Part shown: positions 16,634-24,702 of the stretch, in pieces
Layout: the number at the start of each line of letters is the position of its first letter
Numbering within the stretch: the stretch's first letter is position 1
DNA from: Nitrospira defluvii
Lineage (GTDB): Bacteria; Nitrospirota; Nitrospiria; Nitrospirales; Nitrospiraceae
Direction: 5' to 3'
Assembly: GCF_905220995.1 (NCBI RefSeq)
Contig: NZ_CAJNBJ010000008.1
Coordinates: 25,546-89,545 of the forward strand
DNA length: 64,000 nt
The notes under the pieces: model-generated
What the model was told of the DNA's origin: nothing
Seen by the model: only the letters and a program-made list of their open reading frames with translations
Database searches by the model: none
Made by a program: the position numbers and the translations under genes

Positions 16634-18553
16634 ATGGGCTCTGTAACCCGCACGAAGTTGATGTCGATCATGGCGCTGTGCGCGATGATCGGCCTCCTCC
16701 TCATGCCCATCCTGGTTGCGATCCCTGCCCTTGCCGGTGACGGTGGCGCTCCGGCCGCTGATGCCAAGAAAGAGGGCGGTGAAGCAAAGATTGAGAAGGG
16801 CAAGGACGTCTATTACAAAACGGAAGGTATTGTCTCGGGGCCTCCGGCCCCCAAGACAACTGACGGTGAGAAGGATTACCCGCGATACAATTTTGAAAGT
16901 CGCGTCTTGCTGTGGTTCGCCAACCAGCAGCATTTGTATTACGGTAGCTTCGTGTTGGCCGTGCCGATCTTCTGTATGGTCATCGAATTCATGGGCGTGG
17001 TGACGAAAGATAAGGCTATGGCTAAGCGGTATGATCAGCTGGCCTATGACTTTATCAAAATCAGCCTGACGGCCTATTCGTTGACCGCCATCCTGGGCGG
17101 AATTTTGATCTTCACCTTCTTGACTCTCTATCCGGCCTTTTTCCAATACCTCTCTGGTATCTTCAGGCCGGTCATGCACATCTATGCGTTGATGTTCGTG
17201 GCTGAGAGCGGAACGCTTTACATCTACTATTACGGTTGGGACAAGATGAAGGAGGGATTCCTGAAGTGGATTCACCTCAGCATGTCGGTGGTCCTGAACG
17301 TCATTGGTACGATTCTGATGTTCCTCGCCAATTCCTGGATCGGCTTCATGATGTCTCCTGCTGGTGTTGATGAGCAGGGGCGTTATCTCGGGAATATCTG
17401 GCACGTCATCCACACTGCGCTGTGGAATCCCCTTAACTTGCATCGCATTCTCGGTAACATGGCGTTCGGAGGTGGTGTCGTTGCGGCTTACGCGGCCTAC
17501 CGCTTCTTGTCCGCCAAGACCGATGAGGAGCGCGCTCATTACGACTGGATGGGTTACATTGCCATGGCTTTGGGTGTGGCGTTTTTGATTCCCCTTCCAT
17601 TCGCTGGCTACTGGCTGATGCGTGAGGTGTATGCGTATCGGCAGCAGATGGGCATCACGTTGATGGGTGGACTGCTTGCCTGGTTGTTTATCATTCAGGC
17701 GACCATGATCGGCATCCTGTTTTTGAGTACCAACTATTACCTCTGGCAGGCCTTGGGGCGTATGCGTGGTGCAGAAAAGTATCAGCGCTACATTAAGTAC
17801 CTGGTCTTCCTCCTGACTTGCGGCTATCTCGTGTTCATTACGCCGCATACCATCGTCATGACTCCGGCGGAGTTGAAGGCGATGGGTGGTCAGCAGCATC
17901 CCGTGCTTGGTAACTATGGTGTTATGTCGGCCAAGAACGGTGGTATTAACGTGATCATTACCACGACCGTCTTAAGCTTCGTATGGTACATGCGTGGCAA
18001 TAAGGTCTCGACGGTATCTTGGGCAAAATTTGGCAATATCTTCATGGGCTGTTTCTTCTTCTTCGCCTACCTCAACATTATCATGTTGGCCGTGTATGGC
18101 TATTACATTCCAGCGAACGTTCGTGTTGGTCTGTCTGTGCCTCAGGTGGCCACGACTCTGTCCTGTCTCTTCTTCATGTTTGCGCTTAACAGCGTCATGA
18201 TGAAGGGGGCCAAGCAAATGGGCCCGATTGAGTGGGGTAAGATCTCCGCTCGATCACAGTATGCGCTCATCATGCTTGCCACGGCATTTACGTGGATGAT
18301 GGGTTTGATGGGCTATATCAGATCGTCTGTCAGGCTCTTCTGGCACGTCAACGAAATCATGCGTGATAATTCACCATGGGCCTACACACACACGGTTGGC
18401 TTTGCGGCGAACATGATTTCTGCGAACGTGTTGTTCTTTTGGATCAGCATCATGTTTGTGTTTTGGTTGGGTGCCCTGGCCGCGAAAAAAGCGCCAGTGG
18501 AGGCGAAGGCTGCTGTCCCTGGCCGCGCTACGGCGCCGGCAGTTGGTCACTAA
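16634..18553 (+). CDS. Cytochrome bd-like oxidase subunit (second copy, with cytochrome partners)
   Basis: 639 residues with an AAGGAGG ribosome site and about 14 helices. It is closely related to the protein at 11252. The same candidate heme regions are present: QQHLYYGSFVLAVP, ANSWIGFMMSPAGVD and NPLNLHRILGNMAF, plus a conserved WHVNEIMRDNSPWAYTHTVG near the C-terminus. A periplasmic segment after the first helix is rich in Gly, Lys and Glu. Divergent bd-like oxidases of this type have been proposed as the terminal oxidase of Nitrospira. Three cytochrome c genes follow directly, consistent with cytochrome c and not quinol as donor. The classical Q-loop and CydB are not seen. Confidence 0.85.
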   Translation: MGSVTRTKLMSIMALCAMIGLLLMPILVAIPALAGDGGAPAADAKKEGGEAKIEKGKDVYYKTEGIVSGPPAPKTTDGEKDYPRYNFESRVLLWFANQQHLYYGSFVLAVPIFCMVIEFMGVVTKDKAMAKRYDQLAYDFIKISLTAYSLTAILGGILIFTFLTLYPAFFQYLSGIFRPVMHIYALMFVAESGTLYIYYYGWDKMKEGFLKWIHLSMSVVLNVIGTILMFLANSWIGFMMSPAGVDEQGRYLGNIWHVIHTALWNPLNLHRILGNMAFGGGVVAAYAAYRFLSAKTDEERAHYDWMGYIAMALGVAFLIPLPFAGYWLMREVYAYRQQMGITLMGGLLAWLFIIQATMIGILFLSTNYYLWQALGRMRGAEKYQRYIKYLVFLLTCGYLVFITPHTIVMTPAELKAMGGQQHPVLGNYGVMSAKNGGINVIITTTVLSFVWYMRGNKVSTVSWAKFGNIFMGCFFFFAYLNIIMLAVYGYYIPANVRVGLSVPQVATTLSCLFFMFALNSVMMKGAKQMGPIEWGKISARSQYALIMLATAFTWMMGLMGYIRSSVRLFWHVNEIMRDNSPWAYTHTVGFAANMISANVLFFWISIMFVFWLGALAAKKAPVEAKAAVPGRATAPAVGH

Positions 18554-18579
18554 TCAAAGCACAGAAAATGAATCAATGA

Positions 18580-18619
18580 GGGAAGGCCTCCGTGTTGCTT
18601 GGCTAACCGGAGCCTTCCC
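18580..18619 (+). other. Intercistronic hairpin between oxidase and first cytochrome gene
   Basis: GGGAAGGC pairs with GCCTTCCC and TCCG with CGGA around a 15-base loop, with one unpaired C. No T-run follows; instead the AGGAGG ribosome site of the next gene is about 9 bases downstream. More likely an mRNA-stability or partial-attenuation element than a full terminator. Confidence 0.6.
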
Positions 18620-18640
18620 CTCCTGCAGGAGGTTTGAGCT

Positions 18641-19960
18641 GTGATTGAACTCATTAAATCGGCCTTGTCGATGGGCTGGCCAGCATTGGGCCTGTTAGTC
18701 GGCCTAATGTTTTATTTTAAGGCCTCCATCTCGGACCCAGTTGCGAACAAGCGAGCGGTCTTCAAGACATTCATTGGTTTTTGGGGAGCATTGCTCCTCT
18801 TTATGGCCATTGCCAACTACAAGATGAACTTTTTCGGTGAATCGAGATTGCTGCCCGTTTCTCTTGTCTTGATCACCTCCATGACGTTCATGATGGCCCT
18901 CTACTTTACGAATATCAGCGCCTTGCTGAAAATCGGAGGGTTCATGTTTTTCATCGCGGCGGCCTTGTCTGGATACGGAAACTGGCTGCCTCAGGTGGAA
19001 GGTGGTTTTCCTCCCATCGAAGAAAAGAAGGATTTTAGTAACATGCCCCAGACCGAGTTGGCTGACGAAGGTGAAAAAATCATCTTTGGCGGTGTCGGTC
19101 AGAATAAGGTCCAGGGAGCCATTGGCAAAGGTCAATGTCCTCTCTGTCATGCCTTCCATAAAGGCATGCTTGGCGAGCGGGCCCCGAACCTCGATGGAAT
19201 CCCCGAGAGAGCGGAAACGCAAATCAATGACCCTCGCTACCATAAGGGTAACCCAGCTGCTCGCGACAGCAATCAGAAAGAAGCATTTGCAGGGTCTGGT
19301 ACGGCGGAAAACGGGATTCAGTACATTGCTGAGTCGCACGCTTGCCCTAGCTGCTTTGTCGTGGCTGGTTTTGGCGTGAAGGGAACGAATGATAAAGAAA
19401 GCCCAATGCCGGCCATTCACAAGCCTCCAATTTCCCTGAGCCTCCCAGAATTGGCTGCCGTCGATACGTGGCTGTATGTCCGAGAGGGACGCGAAGCCCC
19501 TGGGTTTGACGAAATTGTGAAATCTTATGAGAAGTTTATTCCGGAGTCCGACCGCCCGAAGCCACCGACAGAAGGTGACAAGGCAGCTGGGGGTGGTGGA
19601 GCAGCCCTGATGGCTGATGGAACGGAGCCAGTCGATCAAATTTTTGCAAAGGGCCAGTGCGTGGCTTGCCACACTATTCCCGGAATCGCCGGTGCAACGG
19701 GAACGATTGGTCCTAAGCTGGTCGAGGGGACTAATGCTCCTCTGCGGATCAAGGATAAGGATTATAAAGGTAAGGCCAAGAGTGTGCCCGACTACATCAT
19801 GGAATCGATCGTAGAGCCTAGCGCTTATGTCGTGAAGGGTTTCCCTGACAACACGATGCCAAAGGTATTTGGGCAAAAACTGAGCGCCGGAGCACTAAAG
19901 AAGCTTGTAGATTACCTCTCGCAGGTTCAGGAAGGAAAGGAACCACCCAAGGCCTCCTAG
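18641..19960 (+). CDS. Membrane-bound diheme cytochrome c
   Basis: 439 residues, GTG start behind AGGAGG. Four membrane helices fill the first ~110 residues. The periplasmic part has two heme c sites, C166-P-L-C-H170 and C340-V-A-C-H344, each in a cytochrome c domain. Between them, C235-P-S-C-F239 looks like a heme site whose histidine is replaced by Phe. Candidate distal ligands include the Met in NTMPK. As the first gene after the bd-like oxidase it is a likely electron donor or subunit of that complex. Confidence 0.85.
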   Translation: MIELIKSALSMGWPALGLLVGLMFYFKASISDPVANKRAVFKTFIGFWGALLLFMAIANYKMNFFGESRLLPVSLVLITSMTFMMALYFTNISALLKIGGFMFFIAAALSGYGNWLPQVEGGFPPIEEKKDFSNMPQTELADEGEKIIFGGVGQNKVQGAIGKGQCPLCHAFHKGMLGERAPNLDGIPERAETQINDPRYHKGNPAARDSNQKEAFAGSGTAENGIQYIAESHACPSCFVVAGFGVKGTNDKESPMPAIHKPPISLSLPELAAVDTWLYVREGREAPGFDEIVKSYEKFIPESDRPKPPTEGDKAAGGGGAALMADGTEPVDQIFAKGQCVACHTIPGIAGATGTIGPKLVEGTNAPLRIKDKDYKGKAKSVPDYIMESIVEPSAYVVKGFPDNTMPKVFGQKLSAGALKKLVDYLSQVQEGKEPPKAS

Positions 19961-20012
19961 GATTGGAGAGTAGTAATCTGGTTGCTATTGCGGAAGAAAG
20001 GGAGATGAGGAC

Positions 20013-21050
20013 ATGAAAGCATTAATGTCAGTCGGGGCCCTGATTGGCGTCCTTGGACTGCTCATGTTGATCGGTATGATCTTCGGAGTAGTTCCATCGA
20101 ACACCGTCAGGCTCGTTGAGGGCTACATGCCCATGCAGGTGCTGAGCGAGCTGGCGGTGTTCGTCGCCGGCTTTACCGGCCTGAGCTACCTGGCCAATTC
20201 CATGGGAATGACCATTCCGCGGTTCTGGCAGGGCGTTTTGTTCTGGGCTTTTGTCCAGACCTATCTCAAGTTCCGTATTTATCCGCCGATCCCCTTTAGC
20301 GTGCGCGCAATGTATGGGGTCGTTTCTTTCGTCGCTGTCTTCATGTGGGTTTCGGCCAACGAAGAAGATTGGAAGAAATTCCGGCAGCCCATTCTCAACG
20401 TGTTGGACGCTAATACGGGATTCCACAAAGCGCTTCGAACGATGTATCTGATTCTCTTGCCGATCTTAATCGGAGGCTTCTCATTCTTGACGATGAAGCC
20501 AAGTGTGGACGAGCCGATCGAGTTGCGCACGGTGCATCCGGCCCCTCCAGCGAGCACGAAGGTCCACGGCAAGACCTACACGCTTCAAACCTCGCAGAAT
20601 CCCTATCGTGTAAACCTCGAAGGGAAATACGATCAGGCCTACAGCAACAAGCTGATCGTGGAGCAGGGCATGGGGCGTTTGATGGCACCGAATGCGAATC
20701 CCTGGGATGAGAAGGCTGAAGGGTATTTGAAGTATGTGCGCGAAGGGGGAGAGATTTTCTTCCAGAATTGTCACTTCTGCCATGGTGACAATTTGAACGG
20801 TCGTGGACTCCACGCGTTTGCGTTCAATCCTATTCCTGCGAACTTTACTGACCCAGGCACGATTGCGCAGTTACAAGAAACATTCATCTTCTGGCGCGTC
20901 GCTAAGGGAGGAATTGGTCTGCCGAATGAAGGATTCCCTTGGGCTTCTGTTATGCCGCCATGGGAACAGCACCTAACCACTGACGAAATCTGGAAGGTGA
21001 TCTTGTTCGAGTATTGGCACACGGGATACTATCCTCGGACATGGGACTAA
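20013..21050 (+). CDS. Membrane-bound monoheme cytochrome c
   Basis: 345 residues. The N-terminal half has about five membrane helices (residues ~1-160). The C-terminal half is periplasmic with one heme c site, C253-H-F-C-H257-G-D, followed by a cytochrome c fold with a PWASVMPPWE distal Met segment. It sits between two other cytochrome genes of the oxidase cluster. The combination of a multi-helix anchor and one cytochrome c domain suggests a complex subunit and not a soluble carrier. Confidence 0.85.
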   Translation: MKALMSVGALIGVLGLLMLIGMIFGVVPSNTVRLVEGYMPMQVLSELAVFVAGFTGLSYLANSMGMTIPRFWQGVLFWAFVQTYLKFRIYPPIPFSVRAMYGVVSFVAVFMWVSANEEDWKKFRQPILNVLDANTGFHKALRTMYLILLPILIGGFSFLTMKPSVDEPIELRTVHPAPPASTKVHGKTYTLQTSQNPYRVNLEGKYDQAYSNKLIVEQGMGRLMAPNANPWDEKAEGYLKYVREGGEIFFQNCHFCHGDNLNGRGLHAFAFNPIPANFTDPGTIAQLQETFIFWRVAKGGIGLPNEGFPWASVMPPWEQHLTTDEIWKVILFEYWHTGYYPRTWD

Positions 21051-21096
21051 TTCTGAATCTTACAAACAACCTGGGAGAACAGGTGTGAGGTTAACA

Positions 21097-22881
21097 ATGA
21101 GAAAATTTCGAATGAACGCAAAGGCTTCCCCGGTTATCGGGGTTGCCCTCGGTGCCCTTCTCCTCTCCGCCAGTGCGGCAGGGGTTGGTCAAGCCGCAGA
21201 TCTTCCCGAGGGTTTTGCCAAGGGAGAATTGGCTCCTGCCCCACCGGCGGAAATGATCGAGTCAGGCAAGCGTGTCTACTTCACTAAGTGTGTCTGGTGT
21301 CACGGTGTGGACGGCGCAGGTGATGGGCCTGGTGCCGATCGGCTGTGGCCGCGCCCAAGAAACTTCAATCAGGGTACTTTCAAAATTCGTCACACGGCGA
21401 GTGGAGAATTGCCGCTGTTTAATTACAATGAAAAGACTCCGGACAGCGGGAAGAACGATTTGTTCGATACAGTGACGCACGGTCTTCCAGGTTCGGCGAT
21501 GCCACCATGGGAAGGCATCTTAACTGAAGAGCAGCGCATTCAGGTGCTGTCATATGTGACGACGCAGTTGGTTAAGGACAGGAAATTTACGGACAAACAG
21601 TCTGAAACGCAAACGATCCTTCAGCTTGGTACGATCAAGCCTGCTGAAGCTACGGAAGATAGCATCAAGAAGGGCGCTCAACTTATCGTTGACAAGAAGT
21701 GCATTGAGTGTCATGGAGTCGAGGGCCGTGGTGACGGAAATGCTTTCAATTTGAAAGACGACTGGGGCTTCTCCATCCAGCCAGCGAATTGGCATAAATG
21801 CTGGAATTTCCGCGGAAGCCGTCAGGATCCCTACAATGTAAGGAATATTTTCCGTACATTCTCGACCGGCGTCAACGGAACCCCGATGCCCTCATTTGCC
21901 GATAGCACCTCGATCGAGGACCGTTGGAACATCGCAAATTTTGTCAATTCCTTGTGCGAGCGTGACGAGGAAGGAAAGCCTCTTGGTATCGATCCTTTGA
22001 CCGACAAGCCGAAGATCAACTTCGTCGTGCCTTCTACCGCCGTCGAAGGGGAGATCTCGAACGATCCAGAGAACGAGATGTGGAAGAAGCAACCACGGCG
22101 TTACGTGGCGATGGGCGGTCAAATTACGCACAAGCCACGAAATTTTGTGAATCGTATCGACGATATTTGGGTGAAGTCGCTCTACAACGAGAAGAGCGTC
22201 GTGTACTTGATCCAATGGGATGATCGCACGAAGAGCATCGCGGAAGGTAAGCTCCCATGGGCGCCGACCCAGGTGAACGTCGAGAATTTCGGCGTGAAGG
22301 AGCAGGCTCCAAAGACGGGAGAGGAAGGGTCGATCGCTGCGGCTCAGAACAATTATGCCGTCTATAACGATGCTATCGCGTTCCAGTTTCCGATAAAGTG
22401 GCAGGAGATTCCAGCGCCATTCAAGCCACGCTATTTGTGGGGAGATGCGAAGTTCAACGCTGACATCCTCAAGTGGGAAGCAGACGGCTCCTTGCGTTCA
22501 TTCAAGGGAACTGGATGGGATCAGGACTTCGAAGAGCGTGATGACTTCGAGGAGAAGGTCAAGCTGTTGAAGTCTGAATGGAAGAATGGCCAGTGGACTG
22601 TCATGATCTCCCGTCCCCTCAAAGGGAGCAAAGATGATTATGACGAATACACCAGATTTGATATCGGTAAGTATATACCGATGGTGTTCTTTGCCTGGGA
22701 TGGACATAATGGTGATGCGGGTCGGAAGATGGCGGTCTCCGCCTTCTATTACACGATTCTGCAGCCGCCGATCCCTCAGGAGGTCTACATCTATCCTGCG
22801 GTGATCGCAGTTGGCGTGGTGTTCCTGGAGGGTTGGATGTTGACCCGCCGTGCTAACCGGAAAAAGGGTAAGGTATTCTAG
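21097..22881 (+). CDS. Diheme cytochrome c fused to an ethylbenzene-dehydrogenase-gamma-like heme b domain
   Basis: 594 residues from ATG 21097 (GTGAGGT 6 bases upstream; GTG 21085 is an alternative). It has a signal peptide, then two cytochrome c domains with C65-V-W-C-H69 and C202-I-E-C-H206. A beta-rich domain of about 270 residues resembling the heme b-binding gamma subunit of type II DMSO reductases (EBDH-gamma/NxrC-like) follows, and a single C-terminal helix (IYPAVIAVGVVFLEGWML) with a basic tail anchors the protein. It would pass electrons through at least three hemes and is the most elaborate member of the oxidase cluster. Confidence 0.8.
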   Translation: MRKFRMNAKASPVIGVALGALLLSASAAGVGQAADLPEGFAKGELAPAPPAEMIESGKRVYFTKCVWCHGVDGAGDGPGADRLWPRPRNFNQGTFKIRHTASGELPLFNYNEKTPDSGKNDLFDTVTHGLPGSAMPPWEGILTEEQRIQVLSYVTTQLVKDRKFTDKQSETQTILQLGTIKPAEATEDSIKKGAQLIVDKKCIECHGVEGRGDGNAFNLKDDWGFSIQPANWHKCWNFRGSRQDPYNVRNIFRTFSTGVNGTPMPSFADSTSIEDRWNIANFVNSLCERDEEGKPLGIDPLTDKPKINFVVPSTAVEGEISNDPENEMWKKQPRRYVAMGGQITHKPRNFVNRIDDIWVKSLYNEKSVVYLIQWDDRTKSIAEGKLPWAPTQVNVENFGVKEQAPKTGEEGSIAAAQNNYAVYNDAIAFQFPIKWQEIPAPFKPRYLWGDAKFNADILKWEADGSLRSFKGTGWDQDFEERDDFEEKVKLLKSEWKNGQWTVMISRPLKGSKDDYDEYTRFDIGKYIPMVFFAWDGHNGDAGRKMAVSAFYYTILQPPIPQEVYIYPAVIAVGVVFLEGWMLTRRANRKKGKVF

Positions 22882-22909
22882 GATTACCTGACCAGAAGTG
22901 CGTAGTGGC

Positions 22910-22943
22910 GAGGGGGTGAGGAAACTCACCCCCTCGTTGTTTT
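22910..22943 (+). terminator. Rho-independent terminator closing the oxidase-cytochrome operon
   Basis: Perfect 11-bp stem GAGGGGGTGAG / CTCACCCCCTC with a GAAA loop, followed by GTTGTTTT. Confidence 0.9.
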
Positions 22944-22969
22944 AAGCCCAATTTGGGGAGGGCCACCGG

Positions 22970-23578
22970 ATGGGTAGTCCAAACATCGAGGATGTTACCG
23001 GTGTCTTGATCGCTGGTGGGCAGAGTCGAAGAATGGGGCGAGACAAGCGTTTTCTCAAGGTGGCCGGCGTGAGTGTATTTGATAGGTCTCTCGCGCTACT
23101 GGGAACGATTTTTGACGAAAAACTCGTGGTTCTTGCTGAACCAATTGAGGGACTTGGGGTACAGGGATGTTCCGTTGTGTATGACGTGGTGAGGAATGCT
23201 GGGAGCCTCGGAGGACTTCTGACTGGACTCATCGCTTCCACGCGGGCAAGAGTATTTGCCATAGCCTGTGATATGCCTTTCCTGGACCAGGATGTCATCC
23301 GCTTCATGTCTTCCTGTGATCCTACTGCCGATGTGGTTGTTGGGCACCTTGAGGGCCGGTTTCATCCTATGCATGCAGTGTATTCGAAGCGTTGTGTTCC
23401 GATTCTGCAAGGCATGGTTGAGCGAGGGGAGCTCAAGATTCAGTCGCTGTTTCGCTGCAAGGAGTTGAAGGTCAGGGTCTTAACCGAAGCGGATTTGCTT
23501 CATTTCCGATCGAGACTCCGGTCATTCCGGAACATTAATACCCCCGATGACCTGGTCTCGGCAGAGAGCGCGAGTTGA
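22970..23578 (+). CDS. mobA: Molybdenum cofactor guanylyltransferase
   Basis: 202 residues. The nucleotidyltransferase signature GVLIAGGQSRRMGRDK (residues ~11-26) and the catalytic-metal region ACDMPFL match MobA, which attaches GMP to molybdopterin to make the bis-MGD cofactor. NXR and related type II DMSO-reductase-family enzymes need this cofactor, which fits the genome context. It lies directly after the terminator of the cytochrome operon and 6 bases before the glycosyltransferase gene. Confidence 0.85.
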   Translation: MGSPNIEDVTGVLIAGGQSRRMGRDKRFLKVAGVSVFDRSLALLGTIFDEKLVVLAEPIEGLGVQGCSVVYDVVRNAGSLGGLLTGLIASTRARVFAIACDMPFLDQDVIRFMSSCDPTADVVVGHLEGRFHPMHAVYSKRCVPILQGMVERGELKIQSLFRCKELKVRVLTEADLLHFRSRLRSFRNINTPDDLVSAESAS

Positions 23579-23584
23579 CGGCCG

Positions 23585-24625
23585 ATGATGGAGCAGGAGC
23601 CGCTGGAGAGTAGTAGGCGGAAGGTACTGGTGATTCATCCAGCAGCATTGGGAGATGTGCTGTTGGCCCGCCCTGCGATCCGGGCGCTCCGCCGGCGATT
23701 CCAAAACCATGAGATGGCATTCCTTGGGGGGCGGGCGGTGGGCATGCTCTTGCACGACTGTGGAGAGGTGAATCAGGTCTTTCCAATTGAATCGGCATAC
23801 TTGGGTGAGTTATTCGCCGGAAGCGAATACCTGAGCCGGCCGTTCCGGGATTGGCTAGAGCATGCTGATGTGGCAGTCGGTTGGCTGACAGATCGTGAGG
23901 GGATCGTCGCCGGCACTTTGCGTGCCGTTGGCGTGCGGTCGATTCAGTTTCAACCTGCTTTGTCGGCCGACTATCAAGCTGAGCATCAGGCGGATCGGTA
24001 TTGTGAGGCACTCGGGCTGGAAGGGGCCGAGCTGCAGCTCGGCCGACGTCTTGCTCTACCATCGGGGATAAGGAGGCAGGGGCAGCAGAGCTTGCAAGCG
24101 CTCAAGGTGCGAAGGGACACACCGCTGGTGGTGGTCCACGCAGGGAGTGGCAGTGTCAGCAAGTGTATCGAGCCATGGAGGCTTGCGCAGGTTATTGGAT
24201 GGTTGGTTGCGTTTGGTGCCGCTCCGTTGCTCCTGGAAGGACCCGCTGATCAGAACGCCGTTGCTTCGGTGCTGTCGCGGCTGAGCCACGGGGTGCCGGT
24301 GGTACGCGGTGAGAGTGTCTCTGTGATCGCCGGAGTGCTGTCGCAAGCGGCCCTCTATATCGGCCAGGATTCAGGCATCACACACCTTGCTGCTGCATTG
24401 GGCGTTCCAACGGTTGCGTGTTTCGGGCCAACGGATCCTCGTCGCTGGGCGCCGCGTGGTTCGCACATCACCGTTCTCACGGGGTTACGTTGCGCCTGCC
24501 CGTCCTGGCATGACGTCGAAATTTGCGGGGAACGCGCCTGTCTGCAGATAAGTCCAGAGCGCATTATCGAGGCCATTCGTGCATATTTGATTGAGCGAGT
24601 CCTCCCCCATTCTGAGAACACCTGA
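23585..24625 (+). CDS. Glycosyltransferase family 9 (heptosyltransferase-like)
   Basis: 346 residues. GALGDVL-type motif near the start (HPAALGDVLLARPAIRALRR) and the C-terminal signature GQDSGITHLAAALGVPTVACFGPTDPRRWAP are those of GT9 enzymes such as WaaC/WaaF/RfaQ, which add ADP-heptose to the lipopolysaccharide core. The exact acceptor cannot be told. The gene is likely co-transcribed with mobA, which is probably a chance pairing. Confidence 0.85.
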   Translation: MMEQEPLESSRRKVLVIHPAALGDVLLARPAIRALRRRFQNHEMAFLGGRAVGMLLHDCGEVNQVFPIESAYLGELFAGSEYLSRPFRDWLEHADVAVGWLTDREGIVAGTLRAVGVRSIQFQPALSADYQAEHQADRYCEALGLEGAELQLGRRLALPSGIRRQGQQSLQALKVRRDTPLVVVHAGSGSVSKCIEPWRLAQVIGWLVAFGAAPLLLEGPADQNAVASVLSRLSHGVPVVRGESVSVIAGVLSQAALYIGQDSGITHLAAALGVPTVACFGPTDPRRWAPRGSHITVLTGLRCACPSWHDVEICGERACLQISPERIIEAIRAYLIERVLPHSENT

Positions 24626-24702
24626 TCTTGTCTCTGCAGTCCTGGTGTGTTAGAGTCCCTGTTTAATTTTCTCTGTTTCCACGCAGACTTAGAGGGATCT
24701 TT

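Noticed and set aside
16619..17899. A 426-codon minus-strand frame opposite the bd-like oxidase
   Set aside because: It mirrors a clear membrane-protein gene and its His/Gln-rich product is typical of antisense frames.
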